A stretch of DNA of 64,000 nucleotides from Pampus argenteus (GCA_036937835.1 CM072878.1:17898501-17962500), one strand, 5' to 3'. Counted from the first letter of the stretch, positions 1 through 13,242 are shown. Numbers and translations: made by a program. Notes: generated by a model not told the origin, from the letters alone.

Positions 1-3000
1 TCGTCTGTAAAGCGGCGCCACTGCGACGGCACCGTGCCCGTCCGGCGACGCTGCCAGCGGACAAACTCTTCGTAGAAGGCGTCGTTAGGCATGGCCTTCT
101 CCCAGGGGAAGTTACCGGTTAGCATGCAGAAGAGCAGCACGCCGAACGCCCACACGTCCGTGCTGTAGTCCACGCAGAAGCCCTCGTGCCGCGAAGTGTC
201 GCACAGCTCAGGGGCCGTGTACGGGATGGTGCCGCTAACACGCTTCACTGGGGAGCCGGCGCGCCGCGTCATGCCAAAGTCTGACAGCTTCACTTTACGG
301 CACTCCTTGTCAAAGATGAGGATGTTCTCGGGCTTGATGTCCCTGTGGACCAGCTTTTTACAGTGCAGGTAGTCCAGGGCTATGGCCACCTGGTGGACAC
401 AACGCTTAGCCACCACCTCAGGGAGTCCCACCTGGACAGAGAGAGCAGAACAATGACGTCACACCAGGAAGTGGCAGAGTGGAAATCAGGATGATGTAAC
501 ACAGTATTTTTACGTGTATTGATCCGAGTCAATCTCACCTGTGGAGGGATGATGTCAAACAGGTCTCCGGCCAGAGCGTACTCCTGAGCGAAGATGTAGT
601 ACTCGTCCGTTTCGAAGGCGATGCCGTACATGTTGATGATGAACGGGCAGGGCGACAGGTAAAGGGAGATGCTGTACTCCCTCAGGAAACTCTTCAGCTT
701 GGTGGTCTTCTTCCTCAAAAACTTCAGGGCCATTTTTGTGCCTGAAAAAGCAGGACAGGAAACATTACATAACTCAATAATCTGATTCCTTCTTCGCCGT
801 TTCCGCCTGATTAAAGTGCTCAGGGATTTATTTCACAGCTGCCTAATTGCACGCATGAAACTAATTAAAATCATTTCAAATTTGATGAATAATTAAAACC
901 TCCAATGTCACTGAATGAAACCCGGCACACTGTAAGCATTTCAAATCCTCTACCGGACAAGTTATGTTCGCACACAGCAACAAGAATGATGCTTCAATCT
1001 GCTTTCATGTCGGAGGGGATTTTGCAGTAAAGTGATGTTTACAGCTGCAAACATGCCCCTCATAGAGCTGGTAATAGGATTAGACAAGGAAAAGAGTCTC
1101 ATTCTGTCTGGAAGTAAATCATTTCACTCAATATAATAATGTTAAAAAACAAAAACAAAAAAAAACAACAACAAAAAAACACATTTAGTCGTCTAGAGGG
1201 AACACAGGAAGGCAATTTGTGAGGACACGGTTCAGACTCATCACTTACTGCTCAGAACAAGAGGAGCAGCGAGAGGAGAGAAATTACCAGGACTAATGTG
1301 AAAGGAGGGGAGAAAAACCCCAGACGATAAACCTGGAGGGCCGCCACGTCCGCCTCGCCCTGCAACAACAGTCAGTGTGTCAGAAGATGAGAGGGGACAC
1401 TTCTCCAATAGCACCGGCTCAGCTCTGCAGAAGTGCTTTGTGCATTTTTACAGCATGCAGAGAGTTAAGTGAAGGTCGAGGCGAGGTTTTCCACTTGTTC
1501 TTAACGCCGTGATTTAAGAGACAAGTGAGAAAAGTCGGAAGATAAGTCGTATTGATAGTCTGCAGTCAGTGGTGTCATGCAATTATACACTTAGGCTGCT
1601 ATGATTATCAAACCGGACATCGTATGATTTTATGACACTTATTTATACTTTATGGCATTAAATAGAAATTATGAGGAAAAATGCTTTAACACGTATAAAT
1701 TAAATACCCGACTTTCCTTCTCCAGGTCAGTTTTCTTACGTTTCTATTATTTCTTATAATTTAGTTTAGTTTAGGGCTGACGATTACTTTCATTGTTGAT
1801 CAATCTGATTATTTTATTAGTCGATTATCTGAGAAGCTGCAACCATCAAATCTTCATTTTTGCTTGAAAAATGATTGAAATGATAAATAGCTGCAAAATT
1901 AATTTGATTAATCACTAATCATTAATCAATTGCTGCAGCTCTACCCTGGTTTAAGCATTTTTTAGTATGAATTACCCCCTTTGTGTGTGTGTGTGTGTGT
2001 GTGTGTGTCATACAGAATAAACTCATCTTTTTTTACTCTTTAGGCCTCCTGACAACTTCGTTTCTCTATTTATTTATTTCTATATATATTTAACCTCCTG
2101 AAGCCTGATCCCTTCTGCTGAGAGCTTAACTGTAGCATGACGATTAGCATATCGTTTGGAAATAGAGTAAATTAACGGCTTTCCAGGCGGCTTTCCAGGC
2201 GGCTATGCAGCGTGCTGGAAAAAACATGTCTGATTTGCACAGCAGCAGCGAACAGGCAGCGGCTTACGTTACAGTAGTTGCATGTTTACGTGGAAAATAA
2301 GTTGCTTTGTTAAATCAGCCTGCAGGCTAATAAATAAACAGCATCTGGTCCAGATCATCAGCCGACTCTAAAAGCTGCAACTCTGGGATGTTTGGGGGGA
2401 AAAACGATAAGAAACTAAAGCTAATATAACCTACTGACCCATAACTGAACTGGATGGACCAGTTGTTACATATTTATGCTTCTCACTGACTTCTTACTGT
2501 ATTCACATGAAAAAAAACACCTAAATTAATTAATTATGGCACAATAAATCAAAACGAAGGTGGTTTACAGAACATGTATATAAGGAATAACTTTAAACTT
2601 CAACATATTTCCTTCCATAGTGACTATTAAAGCCACATTTGCTCTCTAACGGATACAGTAGTCGTCATTTCTTCATCACTGATGATATACATCCTTCAGC
2701 TGGGCACTTTAGAGGCTGGAAAAGGTCAAAATTCAGACTGCAGCAACTCGAGGTGGTTTTTACGCCATAAAAGAGACGATAAAGAGGCTCGGAGCAGATG
2801 GTCAACGCTGGCTTTCAATGTGAAGAGCTTCAACAGATTTCCTATTAGTTAAGCAGTGAATGTAGGCCGCCTGCATCCTGCTCAGAGCTACATTACCTCA
2901 AATTTATTTACACTTTACCACTGAACAAAAGTGCTTCACCTGCGCACCGATTACACGGCCGAGCTTGTTGATTTTTCAGAGAAAGCTGAATTATTTTCTG

Positions 3001-3378
3001 TTTTTCTGCTGCTGCTGTGATATTAGAGTGAAATGAGACATTTCAGAGCTGCACTCTGCGTGATTGTTTTGTAAAAATTGTCTTATCACAATGTAGGGCC
3101 ACAAAAGAGAACAACATCCCATTTCCTTTAACTGCAACCCTGCAGGGTGGTGAGTCTGGGAAGTCGGCTCCACTCGAGAAATAAAAAATATGTTAAAAAC
3201 CATCACCTCTGATTTTGTGGATGACCAGGTCCACTTTCCCGTAGGTGCCTTTCCCCAGTTCGCGGACGACCTCATAGTATTTGTTGATGTCCAGCTTCTC
3301 CAGGTTCTGTGCTGCAATCAGCTGGAGTTCCTCCAGGATGTCGATGGAGGCGCGGGAGCAATGAGGCGAGGAGTTCAT
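1..3378 (-). CDS. sbk1: SBK1-like serine/threonine protein kinase (3' end cut off by window edge)
   Basis: Three coding exons are visible on the minus strand: 3378-3207, 741-539 and 431-1, which runs off the left edge. They encode the first 268 residues. All junctions are GT/AG and in phase. Kinase landmarks are complete: glycine loop GKGTYGKV at residues 42-49, ATP-binding lysine in MALK at 64, HRDIKPEN at 154-161, DFG at 176-178 and a TAPE activation-segment end at 197-200. The wording around these motifs, such as FAQEYALAGDLFDIIPPQV and VSGTIPYTAPE, is characteristic of the SH3-domain-binding kinase family (SBK1/2/3) and closest to SBK1 as I remember it. An acceptor at 3431-3430 opens the first coding exon, which leaves 51 bases of 5' UTR before the chosen ATG. 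The C-terminal tail lies outside the window. Assignment to sbk1 rather than a paralogue is inference; the kinase call is firm. Confidence 0.88.
1765..1945. repeat. Dispersed AT-rich repeat with TTAATCGATTA-type motifs
   Basis: The stretch opens with a GGGCTGACGATTA motif, is rich in ATTAATC/GATTAAT half-palindromes and closes with TTGCTGCAGCTCTA. The same vocabulary recurs at about 4430-4510, 7110-7330, 8470-8745, 30330-30770, 32720-32945, 44700-44880, 45690-45960, 46450-46880 and 56945-57240, so it is a repeat family. I recognise it as common in spiny-rayed fish genomes but cannot name it. Confidence 0.6.
1982..2008. repeat. (TG)n microsatellite
   Basis: Perfect TG dinucleotide run of about 27 bases in an sbk1 intron. 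Confidence 0.95.
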
Positions 3379-4201
3379 CCTGGTGCGGAGGAGGGCGGCG
3401 GCCGAGCGCAGGTCTGGAGACTGATGTTCCTGTGGAAGAGGAGGAGCAGGAAGGAAAGCGAGGTTCAATAAGAGGAACAACACGTCCCCATTTCCCACAT
3501 GACCCCCCGTGGACTGTACACAGAGCACAGCTACTGTACTGTACTGTATGTACACGTGTAGGAGCGGTTATTACCACAACGCTTTGTGTCCGGGCCAAAT
3601 GAACTCTGTGTGTTGTAAGAAAATACAGTAGACAGTAGAGCTGCAACGAAAATCAAACCGGCAGCTACCATTGAACCAGATTTCAACCCATATATCTCCT
3701 TTTTTAGTTCTTAATTTTTTATGCATTGACTCTGATTTTTGCAGCTTTTTCAGCAGCACATCTTCCCTAAAAACGTTGTTATGAAGTCTTGAACGTTACA
3801 GAGTGTTGTGTGAACGCGTGTAGTCAGTGAGGAGTCAAGTATTGCTATTTGTGCGATTGATTAATGATCCTCCGGCGTTAATGAAAGTCTAATTCTGATC
3901 CGATGCGTTTCCACTCCGTCCTGCCTGCTGGGTCCCATTCACAGCAAATCTGTCTCACCTTCTTCCTTCTGCTACCACAAGAAGCCAAGCAACACTCGTC
4001 TGCTGTATCCTCCATCGCTCAGCGCTCCCGACGGCCAAGATCTCTGAATGACTGGAGCGACTTCGCAGCCCTGATGGCGCAGCAGAATTGTACCATCTCA
4101 CTTTAACGGTGGATGAGAAAGTGTTGAATGAGACAGGATGCTAGCCACATCCTGTGCATCAAGTCCATCTGTGTCTGCCTTGGAGACAGCGCCTGTCTAC
4201 A

Positions 4202-4229
<28 letters not shown>
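4202..4229. repeat. (TG)n microsatellite
   Basis: Perfect TG run of about 28 bases. Confidence 0.95.
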
Positions 4230-4232
<3 letters not shown>

Positions 4233-7109
4233 AGGTGTACAATTCAAGTTAAGCAAACCAAACAAAAGTATACAGTATGTTCCACTAGAAAGATCTACAG
4301 TGACAGAAAAACTGTGATTTTTAGTCCAACAAAAACAAAAATCATAATTTTAAGTTTTTAACCTTTTAAGATTTTTAAGAAATCAAAACAAAACAAAGTA
4401 TTTAACAGGAAATGATGCAGCATGTAGTCCAGGACGATTTCATCGCATTGATATCAACCTCATCAATTAATCTTCCAATTAGTTTCTCGATTCATCATTT
4501 TCGTCAATAAAATAAAATTTTAAAATTGACTAACTTTTTAATGAAAAACAACAAAACAAAAAAACAAACAAGAATAAAACAAAAAGAGCGGCTACAGTCG
4601 GCCGATGGGAAAAGACCAATTATTGACCCACTTCTTTATGTGGGTTTGTTTGGCTGCACTGTTAACAGTAATCTAGTAGCTGTCGTAGTGGCCCGAGTGT
4701 CTAAAGGATTCAAACCAAAGACGTAATGAAATCCTACATCAAGATCAATACGTTGCTTTACGCTCCTCTCGAGTATTTGATCCAATACAGAAATAAAAAA
4801 ATAAAAAAAGACATTCATGAAGAGAATTGGATTGTTTCTCAGTGACGGAGGATGAAAATGTCTCTGAACACAAACAGCGTGTTGAGCATAAAAGTACGAC
4901 GAGCAGATAAAGATGAGGAGTCAGCCGAACCCGAAGGAGCCAACTGGCTGTCGATCACCGGTTCACTCAGCATCTCTCTGACAAGGTCAATAAAACACAC
5001 AGCGAGAACAAGAACCAGCTCACAGGCGAAGCCGCAGTCTTCTCGCTTTAACTTCTGGTTCGGTGGTTAGATTTTAGTTTCCTGAATAAACAACGACCGT
5101 TTTGACGAGTTTACCTGCTGCATTCAGCATTTTCCACACTGACGTCCAGGAGGAGCCTCTCTGTTTGTGTCTTTGTTCATGTGACACCATAAAGATCATC
5201 ATTTTACAGAAGAATATCTTGTTTTTTTAAGGAGCAGATTGATTTACCTGATTTTCACACAGATTTTTATGTCCTCCATACGTCTAATAATACGTCTAAT
5301 TAAAACACAAACAAAGGCTACAAATACAGCTTCAGAAAGACTGATAGAGCTTCTCAGACTGACTGATACAACTTGAGGTCAAAACAAAGACATATGAATG
5401 CTGTCGACTGTCCTTGAAGACGCTGCCACATGTCCACTGCTGCCGTATCTTCAGCACCACTTAACCATAATAACCTTGACATAACCTTGGACATGTACGC
5501 ATACGAAAGACACCGTTTCACACTCGATTTTATTTCTCTCGACCATATAACCTCCTGAGCATAAGCGCACGCACACGTGTGCTCTCATGCTCTCATATCA
5601 AAGAGCCCGGAGATGAAAGAAGTGACAACCAGCACTAATTAGCAGCATCTTCTGTTGGCTGCAGCTCTGTTGCAGCCCCGGCGCTCCTTCTCAGGGCAAC
5701 GGTGCCACGGCTGCTCCCGAGAGGGTCTCAAGGAGCGCCGGAGGGGGCATCCTATACGTCTTTGTTTCCAGTTTAATGCTCGACTGTAATCAAAGCACAG
5801 CAGGAACTTGGCTCAGTTTGCCTCCCTGATAATGTTAACCTGCTTATAGCACCGAACTGGAGGGAAGGTTAAGATTAAATGCTTCAACCGGATTGTCAGA
5901 AACACTTATTGTACTTTAAACTATTGAAAATATATGGACATATATTAAACCATGTGGTTGGTGAGTGATGCAACAGGTGAAACTTTCCACGAGGCCCCGA
6001 TGACGACTCCTAACGTATCTGAACGCCCTTTATCTCCTTCCTACGAATGCATCACAATAAAGTTGAGGTTCAAGTTATTGGAACCGGATATATCGTCTTT
6101 TTAATAACATGCATTCGTCCTCCGAGTCAAAATCCGGCGCCTATATTACCCACAATACAACTCAACAGGGCTGCAGAAATCTGGTAACTTTATTCTCACT
6201 ACACACCCTGAGATTATTTTCATTTTCTAACTTGTAGCCTGCAGCCTAAATCGACGGTTTCACATGGTTCCCCCTGGAGGCACAGAAGACTGCAGTAGTA
6301 CTCCCTCATATGTAGTAGTACTCCCACATATGTAGTAGTACTCCCCATTAAACGTATTTTACTACAGGCAAGAACTACACAGTCTACTAACGAACTGTCT
6401 GTACTTTTCCTTCTTCTCATAGACAGAGAAACTTGAGTTTGTCTTTAGTTAAAAGTAGCTTCAATTACTGCAATGAGTCTGTAAATCAATCAGGCTTCAG
6501 TTTGAACAGATATCTGCTGCCAGAGCTTTAACTGGAACGAACAGAGATCACATTGTTGCCGTCATCCAGTTCAGGACAGATTTTAAATCTGTTCATGGTC
6601 TCCATCTTTCACCGATACGCCAAGATTCATGTTCACGCTCACTGGGCCGAAAACTCGACCGAAGACCTCTGAAACTCCCTCCCTGTATCTGAGAAGGGAT
6701 ATCTGATCATTTACTTCTACTTATTATAACTACATATGACTGGACATAAATGTGACAACTGCAGAAACTGCTGAGTAATGGTCTCCCTGTTGTTTGCACA
6801 CACACATCGAGCACTGCAGGAAAAACTGCCTCTGCCACCTCATTTGTGCTCAGGCCAACATCGACTAGCAAAACATCGGCACCTAATTAATCATTTGTAA
6901 TGCTAAATCAATATGTCACCCAACTAAAAAAACCCTTAATGAACAATGCTGCTATCTTAATCCGTATTTGTCTCCCTACAAATGATCCTATAGACCTCAA
7001 AGTGGTTCCAGAAAGAGAAGAAAACAACACGTTCAACCTCAAGTTGTGCATTAGAACATAAAGAAAACAATCTGCAGTCTAAATACAATCACATTAGTGA
7101 TAGATAATC

Positions 7110-7330
7110 ATTAGATACATGTTCAATTCAATTCATTCATCATTTTATCTACAAAAAGCCAAAATATTGTGAAAAATGAAACTGCTTGTTCAGACGTGTT
7201 CTGTCCAAATCTCCAAAATATTCAGTTTACTTTCACGTATGATCAAATTAAAACAACATCTCAGACGCTGGAACCAGCAAATATTTGGTTATTTATTAAC
7301 AGTTATTGAATTATCAATTATCTGAGGCCC
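7110..7330. repeat. Dispersed AT-rich repeat, diverged copy
   Basis: Contains the internal vocabulary of the family seen at 32720-32945: a run like CCAAAATATTGTGAAAAATG, then CAAAATATTCAGTTTACT, then GGAACCAGCAAATATTTGG, ending in ATTATCAATTATCTGAGG. The copy is diverged and its edges are approximate. Confidence 0.5.
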
Positions 7331-7425
7331 TTTTAAGCAGTTCGAAACATTCACAGACAGCAGCAACTACTTCACCTTTCCTCATTTATCTTAATATCCA
7401 AGTATGGAGTTTGAGATATCTACAA

Positions 7426-7452
7426 ACAAACAAACAAACAAACAAACAAACA
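7426..7452. repeat. (AAAC)n microsatellite
   Basis: Perfect tetranucleotide run of about 27 bases. Confidence 0.9.
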
Positions 7453-7576
7453 CCTCCTTAGATGACTTAATATTCATATCCAACATCCATTTTTTAACCA
7501 CTCTTTCCATATGATGTGCTGAACTATTCACAAGCTCGACTTACACATTTGTTCAACAATATGTTAACCAGTAACC

Positions 7577-7815
7577 AGAACCACGGGTCCAGTACTACGG
7601 GTACAGTACCACCGGTACAGAACCACGGGTAAAGAACCACGGGTCCAGAACCACGAGTACAGAACCACGGGTAAAGAACCACGGGTGCAGAACCACGTGT
7701 ACAGAACCACGGGTACAGGACCGCGGGTACAGAACCACGGGTACAGGACCACGGGTACAGGACCACGGGTACAGGACCACGGGTACAGAACCACGGGTAC
7801 AGTACCACCGGTACA
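7577..7815. repeat. 14-bp minisatellite, about 17 copies
   Basis: A 14-base unit built around ACCACGGGTACAG is repeated head to tail with point changes such as ACAGGACC versus ACAGAACC. Because 14 is not a multiple of three and the unit lacks minus-strand stops, all three minus-strand frames stay open across the array and read as the same PVVLYPW-type peptide. These frames are not treated as genes. Confidence 0.9.
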
Positions 7816-8469
7816 GTAACCCACTTCTGCATTTGCCCGTGACACCATTCATGCGTTGACTGTGAATCCAGCTCACGCTACGCTGCAACATCTGCATCCT
7901 CCGCATGCTGTTTCAAATGAGTTCACAACACAATGACGAGATGAAAGAAATAAACGCAACGCTGTCTGATTTATGAACTCTGACTGCACCTCCGTCTTAA
8001 AGTGGAGGATATGAAGCTCAGTATTAAATAAAGACAGCAGGACCTGTTGAAATCCTGCTGCTGTACTGCAGGCTTTGCAACAGAACAGCGATATTCTGTG
8101 GCATTTCCCTTTAAAATATTGTGAAAATGAATTGCTGGTTAGTGAACGTTGCTCCGGTTTAATAATAGAGGACAGTAAGGGTCACCGCTTCAACAGAATT
8201 AGATTTTGAGTTGTGCCGGTCTGGCAGGTCGTTGTATTACCTGCACTGTTGATCTGCTCGGCCAGTGGAGCTTGTATTGTGCTTAAATAGAAAGAAACAG
8301 CTTCATAAACACAGTGAGGAAAAGCTGAGCCTCTATTTACTGTAAAACAAACAAAATGCAGTTTAATGGCACCGAGGCGTTACGAGCTGCAGCAGCACCA
8401 CGAGCTGCTGCTGCTGCAGAGTTAACCTCTTAACATCACATTAACGTTAACCTCTGAACATCACATTAC

Positions 8470-8745
8470 CGTGTTATTAGAGCTGCAACGATCGGTTCAT
8501 TAATCGATTAGTTGACGACTATTACATTAATCCTAAACTATATTGATACTTAATTTGTTTTTGAGTCATTTTTAAAGAAAAAGCTTCTCAGTTATGAATA
8601 TTTATCTGTTTTTTGACTGAACTGAATATTTAGTCGGTCGGGGCGAAACAAGACATCCGAGGACGTCTTCTTGCTCTTTCGGAAGCTGTGATGGACATTT
8701 TTTTCATCATTTTCTGACATTTAATGAACCAACTAGTCGATATGT
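8470..8745. repeat. Dispersed AT-rich repeat copy
   Basis: Begins GAGCTGCAACGATC followed by TTAATCGATTAGTTGACGAC, then the internal sequence seen in other copies, and ends near AACCAACTAGTCGATATG. Same family as at 1765-1945, with approximate boundaries. Confidence 0.55.
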
Positions 8746-9651
8746 TGAGTCTAAATGTTATCTTGTTTGTTTCATCTGTAGATTTTGTTATGTGCATAAG
8801 ATAATTTCACTTTACACATCTCCTCCAGGTAAATTGTGATTGCAATAATAATGCTAATTCAACTAATCGCTCACAATATTTGCAATTTTGCAAAATTCCA
8901 GTGAAACAGTCCGTCCAGTGCTTCATGATGGCAATAATTATCGCATGAGTTTGTGATTTTGTTAAATTAACGCAACTTTTACTTAATTTTTAAAAAAAAA
9001 AACTGCTGCAAAATCAAGTGATTTCACAAACAACTGCTTTAAAATATGCTCAAACCACACTTACTAGCATGTAAATGTCACCTAAATAACATAAAACTCA
9101 AGAAACGTTGCTATAAAAAAAAAAAAATCTAATCAAAATAGGACAAACATCACTAATCTCCTGAAACCATAGTTAGCATGTCCTAGATAGCACAATTTAC
9201 CAAAACTACTACTTTCTTAAACTGAAACATATAATTCGATTAGCTTCGATTTACACGAGACCAAATGCAATATAACGTGTTAATATGCAGGCATATTCTG
9301 CTACAGTTGGAATAAAAACAGAAATATCCTCCTGAGATTAAGTCATTTGGCTCTTTACGTCCAGTTTTTATATAAATACATCATTTTATACACATTTCCC
9401 CAAATCTCAGCCCAACATATTTGGTATCTTTGGAAACTTTAAGATCTCATTAAGACTTTTAAAATATGTTTGTGTGCGTCTGAATGTTTAACATCACAGC
9501 AGGAGTCTGATAATGACACGCCCTCCAGCAGGTCACTGGGGGTTTAACCGTACAGCGCTTCGCAGACAGAAAGTGAACAGACTCCCACTCTGGTACCAGT
9601 CTTTGCAGGCCTTTTGTCATTCTTACCTATTCAACTCAGTGCCAGTGAACC

Positions 9652-9654
<3 letters not shown>

Positions 9655-9683
<29 letters not shown>
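9655..9683. repeat. (TG)n microsatellite
   Basis: TG run of about 29 bases. Confidence 0.95.
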
Positions 9684-9686
<3 letters not shown>

Positions 9687-9837
9687 TGTTATCCTCCGAC
9701 TGAGATACAACAAAACCAGAGAGATTATTTCTGCCCCGCGAGCAGCTCTTTCCCCTGGAAATTGTTTGTAGAGCTAAAACTCCGTCCTGCCAACCGTCAC
9801 AGCTCTGCCACAGCTTTGGCCTTCACACATCTACTCT

Positions 9838-9840
<3 letters not shown>

Positions 9841-9891
<51 letters not shown>
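9841..9891. repeat. (TG)n microsatellite
   Basis: Uninterrupted TG run of about 51 bases, the longest in the window. It produces a spurious VCVCVC open frame. Confidence 0.95.
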
Positions 9892-9893
<2 letters not shown>

Positions 9894-10932
9894 CTCCCTG
9901 TGTGGCGGCCTGCGGGTGGCTCCCACAGCGCTCATGGAGCTGTGGAGCACATCAAAGCAGTGAGACTTTAACCGGCTGGGCCGACAGCATATGTGAACAC
10001 TGGGGCTTTGTGCCGCTCCTTTAATGCCAACCTATTTCTGCTGTGAAGCCCACGCTACAGTAGGTAACGTTGCATCCTTTTGTCTGCTTTAATCCGTCTC
10101 TTTCTTTCTTCTTCTGACTTTCTTTCATTCTCTGCACTGTCGGTGTGTGTGTGTACATATGCATCAATGTATAACCACCAACCAACCAACCAGCCAGCCA
10201 GCCAGACAGACAGACACCTCAGTGTCTCCCTGACAGCATCATCTCTGCAATGCTTATTTGATGCTGCTCGAGTTCCTTTTTAAAACCAAACAAATCGAGC
10301 ATATTTACTTCATCTTAAGACTTCACAAGTGTCAGTAACATTGTTTCCAGTCTGGGGAGTGACACAAACCCGGCAGCACAAAGACACGAACTGTGGCTCA
10401 GCTCTGCAGACACAAAGCATGCATTATCTCCATCACAACGTGTTGGACATGTGAAGTCGAGCAGGTGCACGTGAGCGTGTTTGTAGGAGGAAGAGAAAAG
10501 CCTCAATGCATAATCAATATATTTATTTTTTACAAAATGAAGTGGTAGTATGATTGCAGATGTGTGGCTGCAGCTCCATTGTTTGTTCTGCACAGTCAGT
10601 GTTTTGTCACATGGTGTAACTTTTTATTTATTTATTTATTTTAAATTGTGTCTGAATTATTAATATCATTTATATGAATACAGCTTTTAAATATGGAGCT
10701 ACATAACAATGCAAAACCCTGATGACGCCAAACAATGGTAGCTAGTAAACACAACAGTAGTGTGATGCTTTGTAATGAGACACAAAGACAAGCAGACGCC
10801 ACTTTACGCACAGATGAATCTGAGATGTAGATTAAAAAAAGAAAAACACACAACAACACACATTTGGAAACATGAACGAGCATTTAATTAGCAGTTAATT
10901 GGTTTGGTTGTCATGACGCGGTGTGATCTTAC

Positions 10933-11210
10933 CTTTCAGTGTGTGCTGCATGCAGGATCTGCGCCTGTCAATCCATCCAGACAACACTTGGCTCTTTCAC
11001 AAAGGAGCTGATGTCGCAGATGAGCCTGAAACCTCAGCAGGACCCGCCGCTGCCCGTCACCGTGTCTCCGCTGCTGGTTCCGCCTGGAGCCGCTCTCTAT
11101 TGTCTCTGCGCTCACCGGTGGACCCGCCCACCGCTGCTGGAGTCGACCAATCAGAGCGCAGAGCGGCGGTGCGCTCCTCTGCGACGGTGCTGCCTTCCAG
11201 CGCTGTAGGA
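10933..11210 (-). promoter_or_regulatory. sbk1: Probable sbk1 promoter and non-coding first exon
   Basis: A GC-rich, CpG-containing stretch in otherwise AT-rich DNA ends on the minus strand with a near-perfect donor, ACTGAAAG then GTAAGA, at 10933/10932. An inverted CCAAT box (11147-11151) and a GC box CCCGCCC (11123-11129) lie upstream in the minus orientation. No in-frame coding link to the first sbk1 ATG is needed, so it is read as 5' UTR. The transcription start is not determined, and assignment to sbk1 is inferred from strand and position. Confidence 0.5.
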
Positions 11211-12296
11211 ATTTATCATTTCAACATTTCAAATCTTTGGTGTTATGTTGATTGTACATAATAAAAATACAAATATGAGCAGAATGTATTAGTGTGTGTT
11301 TATCAACAAGCAAAGGCTGTACAGTTAAGTTATTATCTAGGTAACGCTTCACTTTAAATGCGCAAATGTAGCATTCATAACAAACATGTTTACAGTGTTT
11401 CTGATTGGTTTTGTTGCACCTGTTAGGGTGAGACAGGTCATCTTTCTTACTTTGACTTTGTGTAATTATAGCAAAGCTCCACCCAACTTCTAATTATCCA
11501 GATTAAAGGACCAGTCACATTTTTTTATCTGTTCAACAAACCTTTCCTGCACTCGGCCCTGAAAAAGGTCATGATGTCACATTTCTGAATAAGCTAACGG
11601 TTACAGCATATGGAGCAGAGATAATGTAAATAAACCGCTAAAGCTTCAAGTCATGGACAGACAGTGTGTTGCTAACAAGGATTTGAAGAGTAACAACCAA
11701 AACCAGAATCTAACGAGATCTAAGTGCCATTTTTAGGTATTTTTACATGCTGTAGCTGAGCAGCTAATTAGCTATTTAGCCTGCTAACTGATGTTTGTTT
11801 GGTGGCTCGTTCAACAAGCTAAAGTGAAGGACAAGACAAGTGTTCATGTTTTAGATAAGAAGGAAACGTATGTGCTAAAGCTAATGTGAGTTGTTGTCCA
11901 GTGTCTGCGGCTGTTGTGTTTCGTGGCAGGATGCTATCAGGCTCGGTGTGACCGTCTGATTGAATGACACAGTATTGCTTTACACAAGACTTGATTTTCT
12001 ATATCAGAATAAGGCAGATAACAGCATGAACGAGCACAAAACATTTCAACATATAGTAGTTTGCATAACGCCAACTGTAAAAGTATTTAAATAAATATCT
12101 TTAACCTGTAAACTGCCTTACTGTGCTGTTGTACTGTTGCCTGATTTACAGGAAAGTCATTTTTTTTAACATGATTCACTGCATCCATGAATGCAGAAAA
12201 GGCAAAAGGAAAGCACAACATGTACTGGGTGAAACGTGTAGATGCGAGTGAGTCAGTTGCACATTTGAATCAATGGTTTACAATAAATGTCTATTT

Positions 12297-12297
<1 letters not shown>

Positions 12298-12324
<27 letters not shown>
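12298..12324. repeat. (CAG)n trinucleotide repeat
   Basis: Nine uninterrupted CAG units. No open frame with coding features surrounds it, so it is not read as a polyglutamine tract. Confidence 0.9.
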
Positions 12325-12327
<3 letters not shown>

Positions 12328-13219
12328 TGAATGGAGAGGTGTGAGTGACATCAGACGTATCGCTCACTCAAAGCTAAAAGTAGTCTGGGGATTTTTATTG
12401 TCTCCCTTAAAGAGTAAAAAGTGGTGAAACCTGTCTGATTAGAGCATTTCAAAGAGACTGCAGTGTGCTTTTTAAAAAGTAATGACTCCATGACACTGCG
12501 GTTTGGTGTATTGATTTATGCCTGCATTGGGAAGCCTGAGCGCTGTTGATCGTGGGGATTATATTGTAGTTTATCTGGTGAAAGGCCTCAGGCTATGATG
12601 CAACGGTTGGACTCTGAGTGTGGGCCATGTAACGATATGATCACTTTACTGTAATATAAAAACAAAGAAAAAAACATGAATCATTGAATGTTTCTATTCA
12701 TTTAAAAGACCTTATCTATATGTAAAGGAATATTTTTGACATTATTGCTGTAATTTTAATCATGTCTTGACTGTATTGAATGTTCAAACTGGAGAATAAA
12801 ACGTGCTTTAAAACGTGGATGATGCTGTCGATGTTGAAGACTTGAAACAGGAGACCATAAAATAAAAACATTGATGAATAAATCCTAAGGAAATATATAT
12901 TTTATTTTCAGATTTAAAGATCCCCTCCAGAAATATAGAAATGCTTTGAATACATACATCATTCTGTAACTGAAGTAGCAATAAGAAAAAATATGTTTTC
13001 AAACGGAGCGTGACTTTAATATCAGCAATAATATATTAAAGTTCCTGATAAAACTAACTGCCATAATAGTGTGCGGTCAGCATTGCATAGTGAACACTTT
13101 ACTGTTATTAAAGTCCCCGTCCACTCAAAAATGTGTTTTGCTCTCTGTGTTTATATTAAATCTGAGTTTAATGCGTGTTTTTACAAGCGTGATTTATGAC
13201 ATCACAACAATTTTTGCAA

Positions 13220-13242
13220 CCACACACACACACACACACACA
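13220..13242. repeat. (CA)n microsatellite
   Basis: CA run of about 23 bases. Confidence 0.95.

Larger units (their letters stand above)
742..3206 (-). other. sbk1: Intron between sbk1 coding exons 1 and 2
   Basis: This 2.5-kb intron has donor GTGATG at 3206 and acceptor TTTTTCAG at 742. It carries a dispersed AT-rich repeat (1765-1945), a TG microsatellite (1982-2008) and A-rich tracts near 1145-1180. I see no other exon in it. Confidence 0.75.
3430..10932 (-). other. sbk1: Probable long 5' intron of sbk1
   Basis: About 7.5 kb separates the acceptor of the first coding exon (AG at 3431-3430) from a strong minus-strand donor at 10932, so this is probably the intron after a non-coding first exon. 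It holds microsatellites, a 14-bp minisatellite and dispersed repeat copies. The stretch 5580-5800 is GC-balanced and looks less repetitive, which could mean regulatory sequence, but no exon was recognised. The intron model is inference from splice signals only. Confidence 0.5.

Noticed and set aside
9513..9971. 152-codon plus-strand frame with VCVCVC runs
   Set aside because: Two TG microsatellites keep it open; there is no domain, splice support or conserved motif.
12298..12324. CAG repeat as a polyglutamine tract
   Set aside because: No open frame with coding character or splice signals surrounds it.
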